This document shows, piece after piece, positions 8,662 to 19,147 of a stretch of DNA of 64,000 nucleotides. Made by a program: the position numbers and the translations under genes. Source of the DNA: an uncultured Prevotellaceae bacterium (GTDB lineage: Bacteria > Bacteroidota > Bacteroidia > Bacteroidales > Bacteroidaceae); the NCBI GenBank assembly GCA_946405805.1, contig CAMJIL010000001.1, forward strand, positions 36,584-100,583, in the 5' to 3' direction. Every line of letters begins with the position of its first letter. Position 1 is the first letter of the stretch. The notes below the pieces were generated by a model, which worked only from the letters and a program-made list of their open reading frames with translations, was not told the DNA's origin and ran no database searches.

Positions 8662-9371
8662 TTATTTACCTCGTTAGTGAGGGTTAGTGATGCGATGTCA
8701 TCAATCTCGTGGATGGAAGCAAAAAGCCCCACGAAATTGGTGGCATCGTTGCTTCTTATCATATAGTTGATAGTGGTGACATTGCTGTTGTAGTCAAATC
8801 TCAGGAATTCGTCAGAGATATGCACATTATACTTCTTTAAACAGTCACGATAGGAATCTGTATTGGAAATGATATTGTTGACCTTGATACGGATAATCTT
8901 CATTTCCGCACCTTTCAGGAATTTCTTTTCAAAGTATTCGAATAGTTTGAGTACTCCGATGATGAAGATACAGGAAAAGATAGATATGATATACATTCCT
9001 GCACCAATGGCGAGGCCCAAACATGCTGTCATCCAGATACCAGCTGCTGTTGTAAGACCGCGTACTGAACCCTTCATTTGGATTATGGCACCAGCACCAA
9101 GGAAACCGATACCAGAAATTACCTGTGCTGCGATACGTCCTGGGTCGCCATTCTTCAGACCCATATATTCCTGTGGGATGTATATGGAGATAATCATAGC
9201 AAGGGTGGCTCCCATAGCGATGAGGGCAAATGTTCGCATACCTGCCGCCTGACCTTTATGACGGCGTTCTGTACCAATCAATGCACCAAGACAAAGACTC
9301 AGGAGTAACTTGAAAATGGCTCCAAAGGTTGTTATCTCTGTTGAGAGAATCTGTTCTGTGATATAATTCAT
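8658..9371 (-). CDS. MgtC/SapB family membrane protein
   Basis: The product has 237 residues. The N-terminal 140 or so contain four to five membrane helices with the family signature GALIGTERRHKGQAAGMRTF and GDPGRIAAQVISGIGFLGAG. The C-terminal 90 residues form a soluble ACT-like domain (MKIIRIKVNNIISN onward). MgtC proteins are linked to growth in low magnesium and to F-type ATPase inhibition in some pathogens; the role here is not known. It ends the minus-strand cluster that starts at mtaB, after a gap of 25 bases from the methyltransferase gene. Its TAA overlaps the nadC TAG on the other strand. Confidence 0.9.
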   Translation of the reverse strand: MNYITEQILSTEITTFGAIFKLLLSLCLGALIGTERRHKGQAAGMRTFALIAMGATLAMIISIYIPQEYMGLKNGDPGRIAAQVISGIGFLGAGAIIQMKGSVRGLTTAAGIWMTACLGLAIGAGMYIISIFSCIFIIGVLKLFEYFEKKFLKGAEMKIIRIKVNNIISNTDSYRDCLKKYNVHISDEFLRFDYNSNVTTINYMIRSNDATNFVGLFASIHEIDDIASLTLTNEVNN

Positions 9372-9396
9372 TCTATCCTTATATTTTTGTTTTTAC

Positions 9397-10605
9397 TTAT
9401 ATTTTCTTGCAGCGAATAAGCACACGAGTGTCGTCTGACAGAGTGGTGGCAAAGAGGTAGATGTCGCCTCCGTCTTTTATTTTCAAGCGCTTCTTCAAAT
9501 CATCTACTGTAGAAGGGAAATTTCTTATCGTCAGGTTTGCTTGCCTGATATCTTGCATAAAATTCTTTAGGTTTGCCTTTTGAAAATCACTTGTCTGTTC
9601 AACGACGAATTGTCGTGCTGGGATGTTTTCTATAGGTTTGTTTCCCAAGAATAAATTGCTCATCGGATGGAGCTTTCTTAGATTTTTCCATTTTGCAAAG
9701 GCATTCTGTAGTCCTGCTTTCATGATACTGGCATTGGGCTCGAAGATGATGGCACCTTCTGCTATCTCAACTGGATCCGCTATGTCAGCCTGTTCTGTTG
9801 TAGCAGAAAGGGGAGAGGTGAAGGATTCTTCATCGGTCTCAAGATTTACGCAGTAATAATGCGGCTCATCTGCTTTCTTCGACATTACGAAAACCAGTTC
9901 CTTACATTCACCTTTGACGCTTACCACATGTATCTCAGCAATACCTTTCAGTATTCTCCGTGCTTGTACTATGTCGAGCATTGGGGAGAGTTTCAGCATA
10001 ATATATGCAGAGTGCTCCAGCAGACTATCCTGTAGAAGTGTTACATCTGGGGTGCAGTCGCTGATAGAGAATACTTTTTCGCCTCTGTCGTTACGTCTTG
10101 CCGGGTCAAGATATATGAGGCATTTATCCCTATTTGTCTTTGCTGTTGTATCATCTGCTGTATATTGTTTCCAGAACTCCTCACACGTAGTGTTTGAAAT
10201 CTTTGTATTCTGCAGTCCCATCAGCGGGAAGTTGTGGCTTGCTATATTGCATAACACCTCCTGTTGTTCCACATAACAGGCTGCATCCATATTCTTTGCC
10301 ATATAGCTGAAATCGATGCCAAACCCACCTGTGAGGTCTATGAGCACTTTGTTTCCGAGACGTTCTGTAATAGCCTGCTTATACTTCGCTGTTGCTTCGC
10401 TGGAACATTGTTCCATAGAAAGCTTGGGAGGAAACCAGATATTTTCTTTTTCTGACCATTCGGGAAGTTTTTTCTTTGCAATGTTGTACCCCTCTATCTG
10501 CCTGAGACACCATTGCATGTCAACACCTTCTGGAACTTTCTTCAGCGCCAAAGAGAGCGGATTCTCATTCCTGTGCTGTTTTATGAATTCCTCATTGGTC
10601 ATCAC
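9397..10605 (-). CDS. SAM-dependent methyltransferase with THUMP-like C-terminal domain
   Basis: The 402-residue product resembles the PG_1098-type family. A helical N-terminal part (FIKQHRNENPLSLALKK) is followed by a Rossmann methyltransferase core with motif I VLIDLTGGFGIDFSYMA (near 92-108), an acidic motif II CYVEQQ, and motif IV LIYLDPARRND (near 164-174), whose DPAR is typical of RNA or base-modifying enzymes. The C-terminal ~100 residues (AKWKNLRKLHPMSNLFLG; RNFPSTVDDLKKRLKIKDGG) match the ferredoxin-like and THUMP-like domains of the family. The substrate is unknown, probably RNA. The gene lies eight bases from the glycosyltransferase stop, in the mtaB cluster. Confidence 0.85.
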   Translation of the reverse strand: MMTNEEFIKQHRNENPLSLALKKVPEGVDMQWCLRQIEGYNIAKKKLPEWSEKENIWFPPKLSMEQCSSEATAKYKQAITERLGNKVLIDLTGGFGIDFSYMAKNMDAACYVEQQEVLCNIASHNFPLMGLQNTKISNTTCEEFWKQYTADDTTAKTNRDKCLIYLDPARRNDRGEKVFSISDCTPDVTLLQDSLLEHSAYIMLKLSPMLDIVQARRILKGIAEIHVVSVKGECKELVFVMSKKADEPHYYCVNLETDEESFTSPLSATTEQADIADPVEIAEGAIIFEPNASIMKAGLQNAFAKWKNLRKLHPMSNLFLGNKPIENIPARQFVVEQTSDFQKANLKNFMQDIRQANLTIRNFPSTVDDLKKRLKIKDGGDIYLFATTLSDDTRVLIRCKKI

Positions 10606-10613
10606 AAAGCTTT

Positions 10614-11789
10614 TTAGCTTATTTTGTCATAGGTTTTCTTGCGGAATATATAGTATTTCTGCAGTATGCTGAAATTAGAGATGTTTTGGTCTTCTTTTGT
10701 CTGCCTAAAAGCTTGTATCTGACGACGGACGACAGCAAATTCTGACTTCCATTTGTAGAAATCCCTGCGGGCCTTTATGATTGCTTTGAAATCCCCGATT
10801 TTTCCTGTTAGCAGTTCCTTGAATGCTGCAATGTAATCAAGCCAAAATCTTACTCTCATAACGTGGTCAAGGTCTTTCTCGGGAAGATTCTTGTATAGCA
10901 TTGTGAGGTTGTTGCGGAAATTCAGATATGTTTTTTTAGGATTTCCCTTTGGCAGAGTGCCACCTCCGAGGTGATACACTTTACTGCTTGGGATGCAGAC
11001 AATCTTCTTTCCCATGATATTCAGTCGCCAACAGAAATCTATCTCCTCCTGATGAGCAAAGAATTTGCGGTCTAACGTGCCAGCATCCCAATAATCCTGA
11101 CTGCGTACCATCATGCATGCTCCTGATGCCCATAGAATTTCCTTAACATCGTTGTACTGTCCCTCATCGGTCTCGATAGTGTTGAAGATGCGGCCTCTGC
11201 AATAAGGGTATCCGTATTTGTCAAGAAATCCGCCGCAAGCTCCAGCATATTCAAATCGGGTAGGGAAGACATCGCTGAGAATCTTTGGCTGACAAACTGC
11301 TACTTCCGGATGCTGATCCATATATTCCACAAGAGGTTGTAGCCAACCTTCTTCTACACGAACATCACTATTAAGAAGAATATAGTATTCAGGTGATTTC
11401 TTGTTTTCTCTCTCATTGGTTGTCTCTATCACCTTGAAAGCCTGATTGTATCCTCCAGCAAAGCCCCAGTTTCTGGACATTGGGATGATTCTTACATCAG
11501 GAAAATCTCTTTTCAACATCTTTACGGAATCATCTGTAGAAGCATTGTCTGCAACAATAACCTCTGCTCCTGCAGAATACTTCAAGATATCTGGAAGATA
11601 ATGCTCTAACATAGTAGCACCATTCCAGTTTAATATTACTATCGCAATACGAGAAGTGTCAGTAGGTTCCTCTGCAGCAGGCTGATTACTTTGAGTATCT
11701 GCCTGCTCAGTCAGTTCTTCTTGTTCGGTATTCTCTTGTTCTATGCTTTCTTGCTCAAACAATGATAGCTGTTGTGCTTGCTCTGTCAT
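10614..11789 (-). CDS. Family 2 glycosyltransferase
   Basis: The 391-residue product is a GT-A fold transferase: IAIVILNWNGATMLEHYLPD near 48-67, VIVADNASTDDS near 77-88, the donor-site segment LLNSDVRVEEGW near 137-148, and an acceptor-side HQEEIDFCWRLN near 243-254, as in rhamnosyltransferase-like GT2 enzymes. Residues 1-46 are a low-complexity acidic and glutamine-rich tail (TEQ, EQE words) not needed for the fold. The first 35 bases overlap the end of mtaB in another frame. No ATG exists between the tail and the catalytic domain, which supports this start. It probably modifies a surface glycan; the substrate is unknown. Confidence 0.9.
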   Translation of the reverse strand: MTEQAQQLSLFEQESIEQENTEQEELTEQADTQSNQPAAEEPTDTSRIAIVILNWNGATMLEHYLPDILKYSAGAEVIVADNASTDDSVKMLKRDFPDVRIIPMSRNWGFAGGYNQAFKVIETTNERENKKSPEYYILLNSDVRVEEGWLQPLVEYMDQHPEVAVCQPKILSDVFPTRFEYAGACGGFLDKYGYPYCRGRIFNTIETDEGQYNDVKEILWASGACMMVRSQDYWDAGTLDRKFFAHQEEIDFCWRLNIMGKKIVCIPSSKVYHLGGGTLPKGNPKKTYLNFRNNLTMLYKNLPEKDLDHVMRVRFWLDYIAAFKELLTGKIGDFKAIIKARRDFYKWKSEFAVVRRQIQAFRQTKEDQNISNFSILQKYYIFRKKTYDKIS

Positions 11790-13101
11790 GATTTATGTTT
11801 GTTATTTTAACCTTTACTATTTCGTTGTCATATGCATCAGATGCGTTGGATGGAGAAAGTACTACTCGTATGTAGTTGTCAGTAAAACCATGCATTGCTT
11901 TTCCCCGTGATGCTTTCTCGAAAAGCACCTCTCTCACCTTATTTATATATAATAGGTAAAATGCTTCAGTCTTCTGGTCGGATAGTTCCAACAGTCGCTG
12001 TGACCTTTCGTGTTTATCTTTTTCTGATACAACATATGGTATCTTGAGAGCAGATGTTCCAGGGCGTTCACTATAAGGAAAAACATGAAGCTGTGAAACG
12101 GGCAGTTCTTTTAATAAGTTATATGTCTCCTCAAAACATTCTGGTGTCTCACCTCTGCATCCCACCATTACATCAACCCCAATGAAGGCGTCAGGCATAG
12201 CTTCCTTGATGCGTAGTATTCTGTCTTTGAATAATGCAGAGTCATAGTGACGATGCATCAATTTCAATACTGTATCGCTGCCGCTTTGAAGTGGAATATG
12301 GAAATGTGGCATGAAGGCTCTGCTATGAGCGCAGTAGTCTATCAGTTCGTCAGTAATCAAATCTGGCTCCAATGATGATATCCTATAACGTTTTATTCCT
12401 TCCACTTTATCGAGAGCCTTTACCAGATCGAGGAACGATTCTCCTGTCGTTCTGCCAAAGTCACCAATATTGACACCTGTCAGCACTATCTCCTTACCAC
12501 CCTCGCTGGCAGCTTGTTCTGCTTGCTTTACCAAAGACTCTATGCTTGGATTGCGAGAGTTGCCTCGTGCGTATGGTATAGTACAATATGTACAATAGTA
12601 GTTACAGCCATCCTGAACCTTAAGCCAGTAACGTGTTCTCTCACCTTTAGAACATGACGGTTGGAATGATGTTATCTCTTTTGGCTGAGATGTAACCTTG
12701 TATTCTGCTTGTTGCTCTGCGCCTTCTTCCTTTTCAGTATATTTATCTGAAAGGAACTGAATGAGCTTTGCTTTTTCATTACTTCCTAATACCAAGTCAA
12801 CACCAGGTATCTGAACTATTGTTTCTGGCTTCAATTGCGCGTAGCATCCTGTTACCACTACAAATGCTCCTGGGTGATTCTTTATGGTCTTTCTTATTTG
12901 CTGGCGCGACTTGCTATCTGCTGTTTCCGTAACAGAACAAGTGTTTATGATGCAGATGTCTGCATTCTCACCCTTCTTTGCACGTTTGACACCATACTCT
13001 TCGAGCATCCTACCAAAAGTGGATGTCTCAGAGAAATTTAGCTTACAACCTAACGTATAATAAGCCGCTTTCTTGCCTTGAAATATCGGTGTGTTTATCA
13101 T
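11755..13101 (-). CDS. mtaB: tRNA t6A37 methylthiotransferase
   Basis: The product has 448 residues from the ATG at 13101. An open frame extends 34 codons upstream but crosses the promoter at 13111-13118, so I use the internal start (MINTPIFQG). The N-terminal MTTase domain opens AAYYTLGCKLNFSETS, the radical SAM cluster motif is CNYYCTYCTIPYARG (CxxxCxxC), and a TRAM-like segment closes the protein. The enzyme adds a methylthio group to N6-threonylcarbamoyladenosine at tRNA position 37. The window also contains tsaC, which acts earlier in the same modification. First gene of the mtaB cluster; its message would be nearly leaderless. Confidence 0.93.
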   Translation of the reverse strand: MINTPIFQGKKAAYYTLGCKLNFSETSTFGRMLEEYGVKRAKKGENADICIINTCSVTETADSKSRQQIRKTIKNHPGAFVVVTGCYAQLKPETIVQIPGVDLVLGSNEKAKLIQFLSDKYTEKEEGAEQQAEYKVTSQPKEITSFQPSCSKGERTRYWLKVQDGCNYYCTYCTIPYARGNSRNPSIESLVKQAEQAASEGGKEIVLTGVNIGDFGRTTGESFLDLVKALDKVEGIKRYRISSLEPDLITDELIDYCAHSRAFMPHFHIPLQSGSDTVLKLMHRHYDSALFKDRILRIKEAMPDAFIGVDVMVGCRGETPECFEETYNLLKELPVSQLHVFPYSERPGTSALKIPYVVSEKDKHERSQRLLELSDQKTEAFYLLYINKVREVLFEKASRGKAMHGFTDNYIRVVLSPSNASDAYDNEIVKVKITNINHDRASTTAIIV

Positions 13102-13110
13102 AAACTTTTG

Positions 13111-13118
13111 CAAAATTA
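13111..13118 (-). promoter_or_regulatory. -7 promoter element for mtaB
   Basis: The minus strand reads TAATTTTG. The ATG at 13101 starts nine bases downstream of its last base, so the leader would be only a few bases. Confidence 0.55.
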
Positions 13119-13308
13119 AGAAAAAACTGCGAAATATGCAATAAAAATGCTTGAAAAGTACGTTTTTTGGTAATTGTGTACGGACACAAAAAAAATTTAA
13201 CATTTATTCACACTGTATAAGTGCCTGAAATACAATAAATTACAAAAATGTTACAAAAGAATGGTAAAAAAATAGTGAAAAATCCTTGCAAGATATGAAA
13301 AAAGTACT

Positions 13309-13316
13309 TATCTTTG
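13309..13316 (+). promoter_or_regulatory. -7 promoter element for the small lipoprotein gene
   Basis: TATCTTTG fits TAnnTTTG and TTGCA at 13285-13289 provides the -33 TTG at about 21 bases. A leader of about 50 bases precedes the ATG at 13371. Confidence 0.7.
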
Positions 13317-13370
13317 CAACCGTTTTAATGAACAAGATTGTTTTACAATTAATTTAAAGCTTAGAAAAAA

Positions 13371-13532
13371 ATGAAGAAATTAGTTTTCATGTTCGTAGCC
13401 ATGGTTGCTATGACAATGGTATCTTGCGGTAACAAGACTGCTAACACAGAAGCAGCAGACACAGTTGATACAGCTGCAGTTGACACAGTAGCAGCTGACA
13501 CAGTAGCAGCTGACACAGCAGTTGCTGAGTAA
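13371..13532 (+). CDS. 53-residue lipoprotein with Asp-Thr-Ala repeats
   Basis: The reading frame codes for 53 residues. A signal peptide ends in a lipobox (MVSC|G, cysteine 19), so the mature protein would be a lipid-anchored peptide of only 35 residues. After GNKTANTEAAD the tail is a simple repeat (DTVDTAAVDTVAADTVAADTA), acidic and without aromatic residues after the lipobox. It has a good promoter, an ATG after TTAGAAAAAA and a strong hairpin terminator, so it is an independent and probably well expressed gene. Similar short lipoproteins occur in Bacteroidales annotation, but I know of no function. Most gene callers with a 60-codon limit would miss it. Confidence 0.85.
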   Translation: MKKLVFMFVAMVAMTMVSCGNKTANTEAADTVDTAAVDTVAADTVAADTAVAE

Positions 13533-13560
13533 TAATATTGTTGCTTGCAAGCAGAAAGAT

Positions 13561-13590
13561 AAGGAATGTCCTCAGGACATTCCTTTTTTT
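13561..13590 (+). terminator. Intrinsic terminator of the small lipoprotein gene
   Basis: An 11-base perfect stem (AAGGAATGTCC pairing with GGACATTCCTT) with a three-base TCA loop is followed by a run of T residues. It lies about 30 bases after the stop codon. Confidence 0.9.
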
Positions 13591-13609
13591 GTATCTTTAA
13601 CCTATATAT

Positions 13610-13730
13610 GGTTTCAGGTTTGACTTCGTCGATAATCCCAAGAACTCCTAGTTCTGACTATGCATTCCCACAGGGGTTACTCTTGCATGTCATCACTAGT
13701 CGCTTTGGGCTCATTCAGGTTTCAAGTTTC
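13610..13730. repeat. Composite dispersed repeat, copy 2
   Basis: This is the reverse-orientation partner of 1518-1667. Arms match (GATTATCGACGAAGTC complement and GCGACTAGTGATGACATGCA complement), with heptamer words at both ends. The core is a short TGCATTCCCACAGGGG in place of the 37-base hairpin block seen in copy 1. No coding frame seen. Confidence 0.85.
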
Positions 13731-13829
13731 AAGAACCTTAGACCTTTGACTTTTGACCTTTAACCGTTAACCCTTAACCTTTAACCTTTAACCGTTAACC
13801 TTTAACCTTTAACCTTTAACCGTTAACCT
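13714..13829. repeat. Heptamer array downstream of the TamB-like gene
   Basis: Units change along the array: TTTCAAG, then CTTAGAC/CTTTGAC, then about ten CTTTAAC/CGTTAAC. All keep a 7-base period. It ends exactly at the TAA stop (13830) of the minus-strand gene, so the purine-rich strand is in sense with that mRNA. Confidence 0.9.
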
Positions 13830-16800
13830 TTACTTTCCAAATTCCTTCTGGAATACTATACCAACACCTTGGGTGTTGAGTGAGGAACGGGTAAAGTATC
13901 TGTCGTTGCTTTGATTATATACCTTTAAGGATATATTACCTCTTGGTGTCAAGAGATATTGCAGGCTGAAGTCACCTATGAAGTTCTGAGTATTCTTCAT
14001 TATATTGTCACGATAACCGAACTGTCCATTGAAGATGAGTCGGTTATTAAACATCTTTCCACTCAAGAGTCCTTCATATTCGGCATTGCTGAATCCATCT
14101 GTTCCTGGTGTTACATTTGCACCCACAGACCAGTTGTTGTTCTTTACGACACCATTTATTACCTGATTAAGTTGCTGTGACAAAGTGCCGCTTAGAAAAC
14201 TTTGCATAGCAAGTGACGTCTGGCTGGTGCCTGTTGTAGTAGTAGTATTACCCATAGAACCTGCATTGCCTGCGGTACTTTGTGAGTAGAAACGTCCTAT
14301 AGCAAGGAGATAGAGCACCTGCTGGTTCATTGTCTCGTCGCTGTTTATCAGAGAGCTGACCATCTGCTTGGCATCTGACGAAAGAGATGGTAGGTCGAGA
14401 GAGAATTCAACTAATGGTTTGTCTGGTGTGCCGCTGATATTCATCAGGCAGTTGACAGGGACATTGTTTGCCTTGAATGATGAACCGACACCAAGATCGG
14501 ATAGAGGTACGCTATTCAGACGATACATTGCTTGCAGGTTGAGATTTGCAAGATTTGGGGGACCACCGAAGTTTATGACGCTACCCTTGATAAAGTCAAA
14601 ATCTCGCCTGAGGAGATTTTGTATTGTCATGTGATAGATACCATTATCTATACCATAGTTGCCGAATATCTCAAAAGCTCCCTTGTTGTAGTAGCTGATG
14701 CGCAGGTTACCACCTCCATAGAAATCTATATAGTCACCTGTAATAGCATCCATCATTATGTGAAGTTTTACTTCTGGATGTACTGTAACAAGGAAGGTGA
14801 AGCGTATGTTTCCTGTAACATTTGATGCAACAACAGAAGAAATATTCTTGACAGTATCAGGTTTTTCAGCATCTGTCATACTATGCCAGCTAATGAAATC
14901 CTTCGACGTGATGGCATCAGTGGATGTACTGTTATAAGTTATGAAAGTACCTTTTTGGGCATTCACCTCTCCATTGAGTGATACATCATTGTCATTACCC
15001 TTTATTCTTATATCTCCATCAATATATGCTACACCACAATAAATACTTGAAGCATCTGGAGCCTTTTGTGATTTCAGTTCTGGGAAATCGTATGCCAAGA
15101 AACGATCTGTACGTGCTTGCAAATCGTAAGAAATTTTCTTCAGGTGGTTATGATATACACCTCCATAGAGTCGTGCTATATTACCATCTTTATCCTTGAT
15201 AGGAATGCCGTCAAACAGTATTTCGTTGATACCTAACTTGATAGTATCTTTTGGCATATTGTATCTGCATCCATTGGCAATGATAGAAAAGTCTCCATCA
15301 GTAACCAACTGTCCTGTGAGATTCAGTTCGCTAAATGTTCCATGCAGACGTACATCTCCATTGGCTTGTAAATCAACATTCTTCATGAATGATTTACAGA
15401 AGGCATTGAGGAATCCCAAATGAGTATTGTGAGTATTTATGGCTAAGTCTATAGTATTTTCTTGCGGTGAGATAAAGCCATCAATTTTTGTTTTCCTGTC
15501 TCCTTCGTCAAGACAGACGGCATCAATATCAATTGAGCGTGAAAGATTGGAATAACTGGCATCAGCATATAACGTTCCAAAGTCTCCATGATTGAATTTG
15601 AACTTTGCAACTTCCAAATGTCCCTTTGCCACTAAGTCGCTGAATACGCTATGCGCTGTAACCTGTCCTGATGCATAGCCATCAAAGAATTTCGGATTGA
15701 AATCTATGAGGTCGGTGATATACCTTACATTTATATTATGCAGGTTTACCGTCATCGAATCTTCCACCTCCTTTGATGCGATTCCATTGATGTTAATGCT
15801 TTGGTTATCATTACCCACAACAAGGTTGTTAATGATTAGTTTTCCTTCATGGTATTCCACACCTTTTGATGTTATGCTCCATAGTGTGTCTCCTACTTCA
15901 AAATGTGAAATAGGTATGTTGGTGCGCATAGCCTTTCCGCCTCCAAGTGTAGGATAGAATTCTGACATTGCTGATAACTTTCCGCGAAAAATATTTTTTC
16001 GCATATTATCCCATGTGAATTCTGTAAGCATCTTATCATCTGCTGCCTTCATGACGGTATTCAGACTTACCCTTCCTTTTTCTGTATTCAGCAGTGTTTC
16101 CAATGCTGCATGAATGCCATCCTCTGGAGTCCATATTGACAGATGTGTTCCTCTGAGTTCTATATCGTTGTATCTCAATACAGGAGCATCAACAGCAATA
16201 TTTATCTGCTCCTCTTTATCATTGACATATCCGTTTATATCTATCGGACGTGTAATCTCTAATGGAATGTCCACAAACTGCTTTATAGTATGCAAATCTT
16301 TTATATGTGCATCGATATAGTAGTTGTTGTTAACCTTGCGTTGTTTCGGAAGTCCTGGGGCAGACGGGAGGTGATGGGATACTATGTTGGCAATAGAATA
16401 GGGTAGGGTTTTGAAATCTATTGCTCCAGAAAGCTCCAACTGCACAAAGTCTGTCGATACTATCAGCCTGGTACTGTCTCGGGTGGGGGATGTCTTGTTA
16501 ATATGTATGTTGTCAACATCCACCTCCTTACCATTATTCATTACAAAGTGGGTGTTTGTAATGTCTGCTGTCAGGTTGTGTATATTGGGTAGTATGTTAG
16601 CAAAATCTAAACCCTTGATGGTGATTTTCTTATTTCCCTTGTTGCCTTCTTTTGGAACATATATCTGAAAACTTCTTTGGTTCAACTGGGCATCAATATC
16701 TACATTTGTTCTTGCCTTAGGGTCGTTAATAGCAAACAGTCCTTTTATGCGGCCTCTGTCATATTTGCTGTCCAGGGAGATGTTTCTGTATGTTCTTTGT

Positions 16801-18134
16801 TGGATTGTAATCTCTGGTATATTTCCTTCTACCTTAATGGCTCTGACATCATATATCTCATCTTTCTGTATGATGTCAGCACCAATATTCAGGTCGCATA
16901 CCACATTCCCGAGACTCTTCTTTGTTATTTCATTAAGATTCAGATTAGGTGTCTTGATGCTCAGGTTCAGATAGTCATTTTTGTATGCACCATTCACATC
17001 TACAGAACCTATTCTTGAAGCTTGTGCATCAGCATCTATTGTCATCTGCGTAGGGTGCATAATATCACCTTCTGCTGTCAGACGTCCTCTGGCATCTACG
17101 GTGCCAAGCCTCAGTACTTCATTTGGCAGTTTTGTGATATTGTTTATTGCAGACAGTATGTTTTCCTTTACATGAAAACGGCTTATCAAAACATCATGTT
17201 TGTTGTCCTTTGATGTTGCTGAAGCACTAATGGTGATTTCGTCTGTATTTTTAGAATTAAGGTTAAGTGTTGCTTGGTATGATGTTGATGTTTTCTCAAC
17301 GTTTACCTTTCCTTCCAGCTTTATAGTTTGTAATATGTCTGGTATCGTTATGCCATATGATGACAATACTGGTGTGAAGTCATCCAGGGAGAGTTGTGGG
17401 AAATATATCGAACCATCAAAGTCATATTTCTTGTCTGCATTCCTGTTTATATGAATTCTGTCAAGATTTATCTCTGATGAGGGCAGTTTCAGGTGCCAGT
17501 ATGGTATATCGAAATCTGATTTTGTGAAATTTGCCCATATATTTCCGTTTAGCTCCTTTACTATCATTCCGGAATTGTCTATAAACGATGTGCGCTTTAT
17601 TGTCACATTTAGCGAGTCGTCTATAAGACGATTAAGAACAATATTGGAAGATAACTTTTTTATTCCGATGCTGTCGAAGTTGGCAGCTCCATTGCGTATT
17701 ATTATTGATGTGATGTGTAGGTCAAGAGGTGTTGATGATTTCTCTTTTGATTTCAGGGAATCAATAACAAACTGGCAGTTCAGCGTTGAGTCAGCCTTAT
17801 GGTAAATGTTCACATTTGTACCAAACAGCTGTACAGCACTTATGGAGTATCTGCTTTCGAGAAGCGGTAACAGGTCTATCGTTGCTGCCATACGACCAGT
17901 ACGCAACATCTCCTTCTTTGCCTGGTCATAGATATATACCTGATCTATGATGATACGATTAGGAAAACGGATGTCTATATTGCCGATGCTTACCTTTGTA
18001 CCCAGCTTTTGTGACAATAATGTCTGCGTCTTTTCTGCAATCGTCTTCTGCACCCAAGGAATCTTGGGAACTACAAATACGATAGCATATATCGTAATGA
18101 TTAACCATATTATAGTTCTTATGATGTGCTTCAC
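13830..18134 (-). CDS. TamB-domain (DUF490) translocation and assembly module protein
   Basis: The 1434-residue product has one N-terminal membrane anchor (residues 5-23, [16 protein letters not shown]) and then a very long run of beta-strand repeats typical of AsmA/TamB proteins that bridge the periplasm. The C-terminal 350 residues fit the TamB domain: [39 protein letters not shown], and the barrel-like end [20 protein letters not shown]. TamB-like proteins take part in outer-membrane protein or phospholipid transport. The start is GTG, in a GTGA overlap with the pyrD stop, which argues for translational coupling. Its stop is directly joined to a heptamer array. Confidence 0.93.
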   Translation of the reverse strand: MKHIIRTIIWLIITIYAIVFVVPKIPWVQKTIAEKTQTLLSQKLGTKVSIGNIDIRFPNRIIIDQVYIYDQAKKEMLRTGRMAATIDLLPLLESRYSISAVQLFGTNVNIYHKADSTLNCQFVIDSLKSKEKSSTPLDLHITSIIIRNGAANFDSIGIKKLSSNIVLNRLIDDSLNVTIKRTSFIDNSGMIVKELNGNIWANFTKSDFDIPYWHLKLPSSEINLDRIHINRNADKKYDFDGSIYFPQLSLDDFTPVLSSYGITIPDILQTIKLEGKVNVEKTSTSYQATLNLNSKNTDEITISASATSKDNKHDVLISRFHVKENILSAINNITKLPNEVLRLGTVDARGRLTAEGDIMHPTQMTIDADAQASRIGSVDVNGAYKNDYLNLSIKTPNLNLNEITKKSLGNVVCDLNIGADIIQKDEIYDVRAIKVEGNIPEITIQQRTYRNISLDSKYDRGRIKGLFAINDPKARTNVDIDAQLNQRSFQIYVPKEGNKGNKKITIKGLDFANILPNIHNLTADITNTHFVMNNGKEVDVDNIHINKTSPTRDSTRLIVSTDFVQLELSGAIDFKTLPYSIANIVSHHLPSAPGLPKQRKVNNNYYIDAHIKDLHTIKQFVDIPLEITRPIDINGYVNDKEEQINIAVDAPVLRYNDIELRGTHLSIWTPEDGIHAALETLLNTEKGRVSLNTVMKAADDKMLTEFTWDNMRKNIFRGKLSAMSEFYPTLGGGKAMRTNIPISHFEVGDTLWSITSKGVEYHEGKLIINNLVVGNDNQSININGIASKEVEDSMTVNLHNINVRYITDLIDFNPKFFDGYASGQVTAHSVFSDLVAKGHLEVAKFKFNHGDFGTLYADASYSNLSRSIDIDAVCLDEGDRKTKIDGFISPQENTIDLAINTHNTHLGFLNAFCKSFMKNVDLQANGDVRLHGTFSELNLTGQLVTDGDFSIIANGCRYNMPKDTIKLGINEILFDGIPIKDKDGNIARLYGGVYHNHLKKISYDLQARTDRFLAYDFPELKSQKAPDASSIYCGVAYIDGDIRIKGNDNDVSLNGEVNAQKGTFITYNSTSTDAITSKDFISWHSMTDAEKPDTVKNISSVVASNVTGNIRFTFLVTVHPEVKLHIMMDAITGDYIDFYGGGNLRISYYNKGAFEIFGNYGIDNGIYHMTIQNLLRRDFDFIKGSVINFGGPPNLANLNLQAMYRLNSVPLSDLGVGSSFKANNVPVNCLMNISGTPDKPLVEFSLDLPSLSSDAKQMVSSLINSDETMNQQVLYLLAIGRFYSQSTAGNAGSMGNTTTTTGTSQTSLAMQSFLSGTLSQQLNQVINGVVKNNNWSVGANVTPGTDGFSNAEYEGLLSGKMFNNRLIFNGQFGYRDNIMKNTQNFIGDFSLQYLLTPRGNISLKVYNQSNDRYFTRSSLNTQGVGIVFQKEFGK

Positions 18135-19084
18135 AGAACTCCTATGATATCGTGTATGTCGTTGATATTGTGGTCATCCAGCCATTTGTTGATACCATCG
18201 CGTACCTTTATTGTTACTGCCGGGTCAATGAAGTTTGCTGTTCCGATTTCTATTGCTGTTGCTCCTGCCATCAGGAATTCTATAGCATCCTTGGCACACA
18301 TAATGCCACCCAGTCCTACTACTGGTATCTTTACACTCTTAGCAACCTGATATACCATTCGCAGGGCCACTGGTTTTACGCAAGGACCAGACAGACCTCC
18401 TGTGCCTATCGAGAGTAGTGACAGTTCTTTTAGTGTTGATGGCTTGTTGGGGTTATATTTCTCTATGTCTATCGCCATTCCCATCAGGGTATTGATGAGC
18501 GAAACGCTGTCAGCACCTTCTGCCTCTACGGCTCTTGCTATCTCTGTGATGTCTGTTACGTTAGGCGACAGCTTTACTATGAGGGTTTTATGATAAGCCT
18601 TTCTGACTGCCTTTACCACACTTGATGCTCCAGCACAGGTGGTGCCGAATGCCATTCCTCCATGCTTTACGTTTGGGCAGGAGATATTCAGTTCTATGGC
18701 AGGTACATTCTCCAGTTCATCAATGCGGGCAGCACATTCTGCGTAGTCTTCAGGTGAGGAACCTGAGACATTTACTATGATGGTAGGTTTCTTCTCTGCT
18801 GCGCCATCTTTTGGGAAGAGAGTGGGGTATATGTTCTTACAGAAATAATCTACTCCTTTATTCTGCAACCCTACACAGTTAAGCATCCCGCTTGCTGTCT
18901 CTGCCATACGTGGATAATCGTTACCCTGTCGTGGCTCTAAGGTTGTACCTTTTACTATGATGCCTCCAATTTCTTCAAGAGGTACGAAGTCAGAAAACTC
19001 TGTACCAAATCCGAATGTCCCAGAGGCTGTCATTACTGGATTCTTGAGGCTCAGAGCCCCGATGTTTACATTTATCTTAGCCAT
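18131..19084 (-). CDS. pyrD: Dihydroorotate dehydrogenase, class 1B catalytic subunit
   Basis: The 317-residue FMN barrel enzyme oxidises dihydroorotate to orotate in pyrimidine synthesis. Motifs: [13 protein letters not shown] near 15-27, [14 protein letters not shown] near 104-117, [13 protein letters not shown] near 132-144 (with the catalytic cysteine of class 1 enzymes), KLSPNVTDI near 172-180, and the C-terminal FMN phosphate site [20 protein letters not shown]. Class 1B enzymes work with the iron-sulfur flavoprotein PyrK; no pyrK is adjacent. A PyrK-like domain exists in the Nfn fusion at 59263-61608, but that is better read as NfnA. Situated between the ClC gene and the TamB-like gene. 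Confidence 0.95.
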   Translation of the reverse strand: MAKINVNIGALSLKNPVMTASGTFGFGTEFSDFVPLEEIGGIIVKGTTLEPRQGNDYPRMAETASGMLNCVGLQNKGVDYFCKNIYPTLFPKDGAAEKKPTIIVNVSGSSPEDYAECAARIDELENVPAIELNISCPNVKHGGMAFGTTCAGASSVVKAVRKAYHKTLIVKLSPNVTDITEIARAVEAEGADSVSLINTLMGMAIDIEKYNPNKPSTLKELSLLSIGTGGLSGPCVKPVALRMVYQVAKSVKIPVVGLGGIMCAKDAIEFLMAGATAIEIGTANFIDPAVTIKVRDGINKWLDDHNINDIHDIIGVL

Positions 19085-19116
19085 TGTTCTTTTCTTTTTC
19101 TCTTTTCTGTTTCATT

Positions 19117-19147
19117 TCCTCCCTAACTGGGAAGGGTTGGTGGGGCC
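19117..19147. repeat. G/C-rich palindromic module at the ClC stop codon
   Basis: CCTCCCTAACTGGGAAGG then GTTGGTGGGG; a variant of the CCCTCCCT-GGAGGG-CCGGGGTGGGG family found at five other gene ends here. It touches the TAG of the minus-strand ClC gene and has no adjoining heptamer array. Confidence 0.65.
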
